Shown: positions 43,101-43,482 of the stretch, in pieces
Layout of the letters: each line of letters starts with the position of its first letter
Position numbering within the stretch: the stretch's first letter is position 1
Assembly: GCA_017651425.1 (NCBI GenBank)
Contig: JAGCCZ010000061.1
Location: forward strand, 1 to 43,482
Origin: Bacteroidales bacterium
GTDB taxonomy: Bacteria; Bacteroidota; Bacteroidia; Bacteroidales; WCHB1-69
Direction of reading: 5' to 3'
Length of the DNA stretch: 43,482 nucleotides
Made by a program: the position numbers and the translations under genes
The notes under the pieces: model-generated
Databases searched by the model: none
The model's input: only the letters and a program-made list of their open reading frames with translations
Told to the model about the DNA's origin: nothing

Positions 43101-43482
43101 TACTGTGAACATCGTGGAAGACCCGCGTAATGACGACTATGCTCATGCCGAGCCCGTTGTTGTTTGCCCGACCTTCGGCCACTTCTTGATTGAAGCTCAA
43201 GCTACCGACAATCTCCCGCTTTCCTACGACCATACTTTGACTTATGTGTGGTCTGGCGAAGCCATTGACTATACTTCCACCGATGAGCATTCCTTCATCG
43301 CTGTGAACGAGAACATTTGTCATAGAATTTACACGGCCTACGCTACGGTTACCAACACCATGGGTTGTATCACGGTTGCCAACTATTCCATCGAAGCCGT
43401 TGACACCGAGGCTCCTGTTCTGAGTGTTGACTTGACCACCGACACCATTCCTGTCAATGCTCCGAACTGTAAGATTATTGTT
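40198..43482 (+). CDS. Giant secreted adhesin-like protein, 3' end missing
   Basis: An open frame of 1095 codons with no stop before the window ends. The signal peptide is clear (MKRVLSICFLSMLLLLAGFTAKAQ). The mature part is Asn/Thr/Asp/Val-rich with scattered cysteines and looks like a chain of beta-sandwich domains. A distinct N-terminal domain (about 25-340) is followed by PKD or Ig-like repeats (AVEIHWFLGTT, WQYVWTKNGSTINANTPTLN, YQYAWSQDPKP). HYR-like segments contain VTDECNNQSN near residue 730 and LTDECGNTT near 840. Such multi-domain proteins, like SprB, are typical T9SS cargo; the C-terminal signal would lie outside the window. Its composition is strongly C-ending at third codon positions, unlike the AT-rich gap upstream. 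Confidence 0.9.
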   Translation, partial: MKRVLSICFLSMLLLLAGFTAKAQVTTNCCFWLENMQPDTLQDISNLGIAPGAPALLPGHGNPLVLDNTLSRVDEVTFTPESYGTAHPIGTRTDWYRVRFTNNCNLPANTKVSLEWKLYNNGVLIPYANLSDYVDMFIYTSFDQLANTSNVNATCGHSGWLGGPVYAEGVCHEVGNNCVGGYPGSMVVDNNYTYAQYGFTAAGYVRLANAYNLDYFYINFFASSETRIALRWKRVGNYSLVVGLRERTDGTDYAIWNDPGQTGYIGGHQSCCGALLAQDSIHYLVETTSQKVICERDFYMYGRPLAMYTQTGMYNVLFGTYECGHWKVDSVDLLDFQTRPTPDIVGHDASSCKNEPITLNDILALAPPVNTDTMDYIYHEIYWKTGVNGTFSQTPIIPDNTYPHIDTFYVYQVNAYRIPNGDTLFCTGYTDSFLYEILEILPPVLDNTPNYFAFCNEDITPASEQIIKAKLNNIPENQCAVEIHWFLGTTATGTPMVTTASNTVNLSSIYTNNIHKIVKITAFSYAPSTGTYSPTGATVTFEFFATPEITMAADTQYVVCPHTPITLHNAAVVTNINAAGQTTGVNGVNWQYVWTKNGSTINANTPTLNINAPGCATTDVYTVTATATSIENGCDSARTRVFTVISNDTMPLTIRWRNNATAQVRISGCDTTTKAWSAPYTMANVSATGSSSIIQVTSDRCSNVQNIHYSVSINTTLAPCTTIVTRSYYVTDECNNQSNTISQVVTIVNDTFPTLAGNVDTVLPVRPLNNDCKDDMPARSVLLNSLHNNFQIHSACGADVDDDDIHFYVGNVEVAALDGHIGVRDTNIFANTNEVHVLVSLTDECGNTTPVNQRQHVITLFKPAQIDIAHGATLTPDYEVCNYDTVSVTFDTLMIYNGFSPYQYAWSQDPKPEECGIIYHADDPTVIDVYALVGGAYYTSSQFIMTITDKYGCVAADTSNAIHFFPVPTVNIVEDPRNDDYAHAEPVVVCPTFGHFLIEAQATDNLPLSYDHTLTYVWSGEAIDYTSTDEHSFIAVNENICHRIYTAYATVTNTMGCITVANYSIEAVDTEAPVLSVDLTTDTIPVNAPNCKIIV

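Overview
The window looks like chromosome from an uncultured member of the Bacteroidota, most likely order Bacteroidales. The reasons are: many gene starts preceded by the Bacteroidota-type -7 box TAnnTTTG; almost no Shine-Dalgarno sites; a type IX secretion (T9SS) tail on a C10 peptidase; PorP/SprF and PD40-OmpA genes; a thiS-E-G-C-H operon under a TPP riboswitch; an archaeal-type ProS; and a methionine synthase whose reactivation domain is a separate gene. Nothing looks like phage, an insertion sequence or a CRISPR array.

Layout. 1-1581: a small accessory patch with a frameshifted mini secreted ORF, a HicA/HicB toxin-antitoxin pair and a lipocalin-like lipoprotein. 1613-6311 (minus): thiamin operon thiS-thiE-thiG-thiC-thiH behind a TPP riboswitch. 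6325-10687 (plus): an unknown protein, a phosphohexomutase and short-form cobalamin-dependent methionine synthase. 10721-14910 (minus): rpmH, then a SurA-like chaperone, a MoxR ATPase and a sensor histidine kinase. 14961-18532 (plus): a large secreted protein with a CAP-like N-terminus, and RluD. 18621-21293 (minus): CorA, a retropepsin-like protease, RuvC and the MetH reactivation protein. 21365-25277 (minus): one ORF joining RarA to a PorP/SprF barrel, then a PD40-OmpA protein. 25358-30130 (plus): a four-helix-bundle protein, a T9SS-exported C10 peptidase, a DUF6515-like secreted protein, tRNA-Gln and uridine kinase. 30127-35540 (minus): a four-gene envelope cluster (low-complexity lipoprotein, FadL-like porin, propeller-like secreted protein, secreted protein of the family often labelled asparagine synthetase B). 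35505-39822 (plus): proS, mazG and a PorE-like TPR-PD40-OmpA protein. 40094-43482 (plus): the first 1095 codons of a very large secreted protein that runs off the window.

How the genes connect. Several encode surface or envelope functions that fit a T9SS bacterium: PorP-like barrel, two PD40-OmpA proteins, C10 protease cargo and a giant secreted protein. The catalytic and reactivation parts of methionine synthase lie about 8 kb apart in different operons. The most unusual item is the in-frame RarA-PorP fusion at 22972-25251, where a complete cytoplasmic DNA-repair ATPase runs without a stop into a complete outer-membrane protein with its own signal-like segment. I did not find a clearly new multi-gene defence or biosynthetic system. 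The 30127-35475 envelope cluster is the best candidate for an undescribed functional unit.
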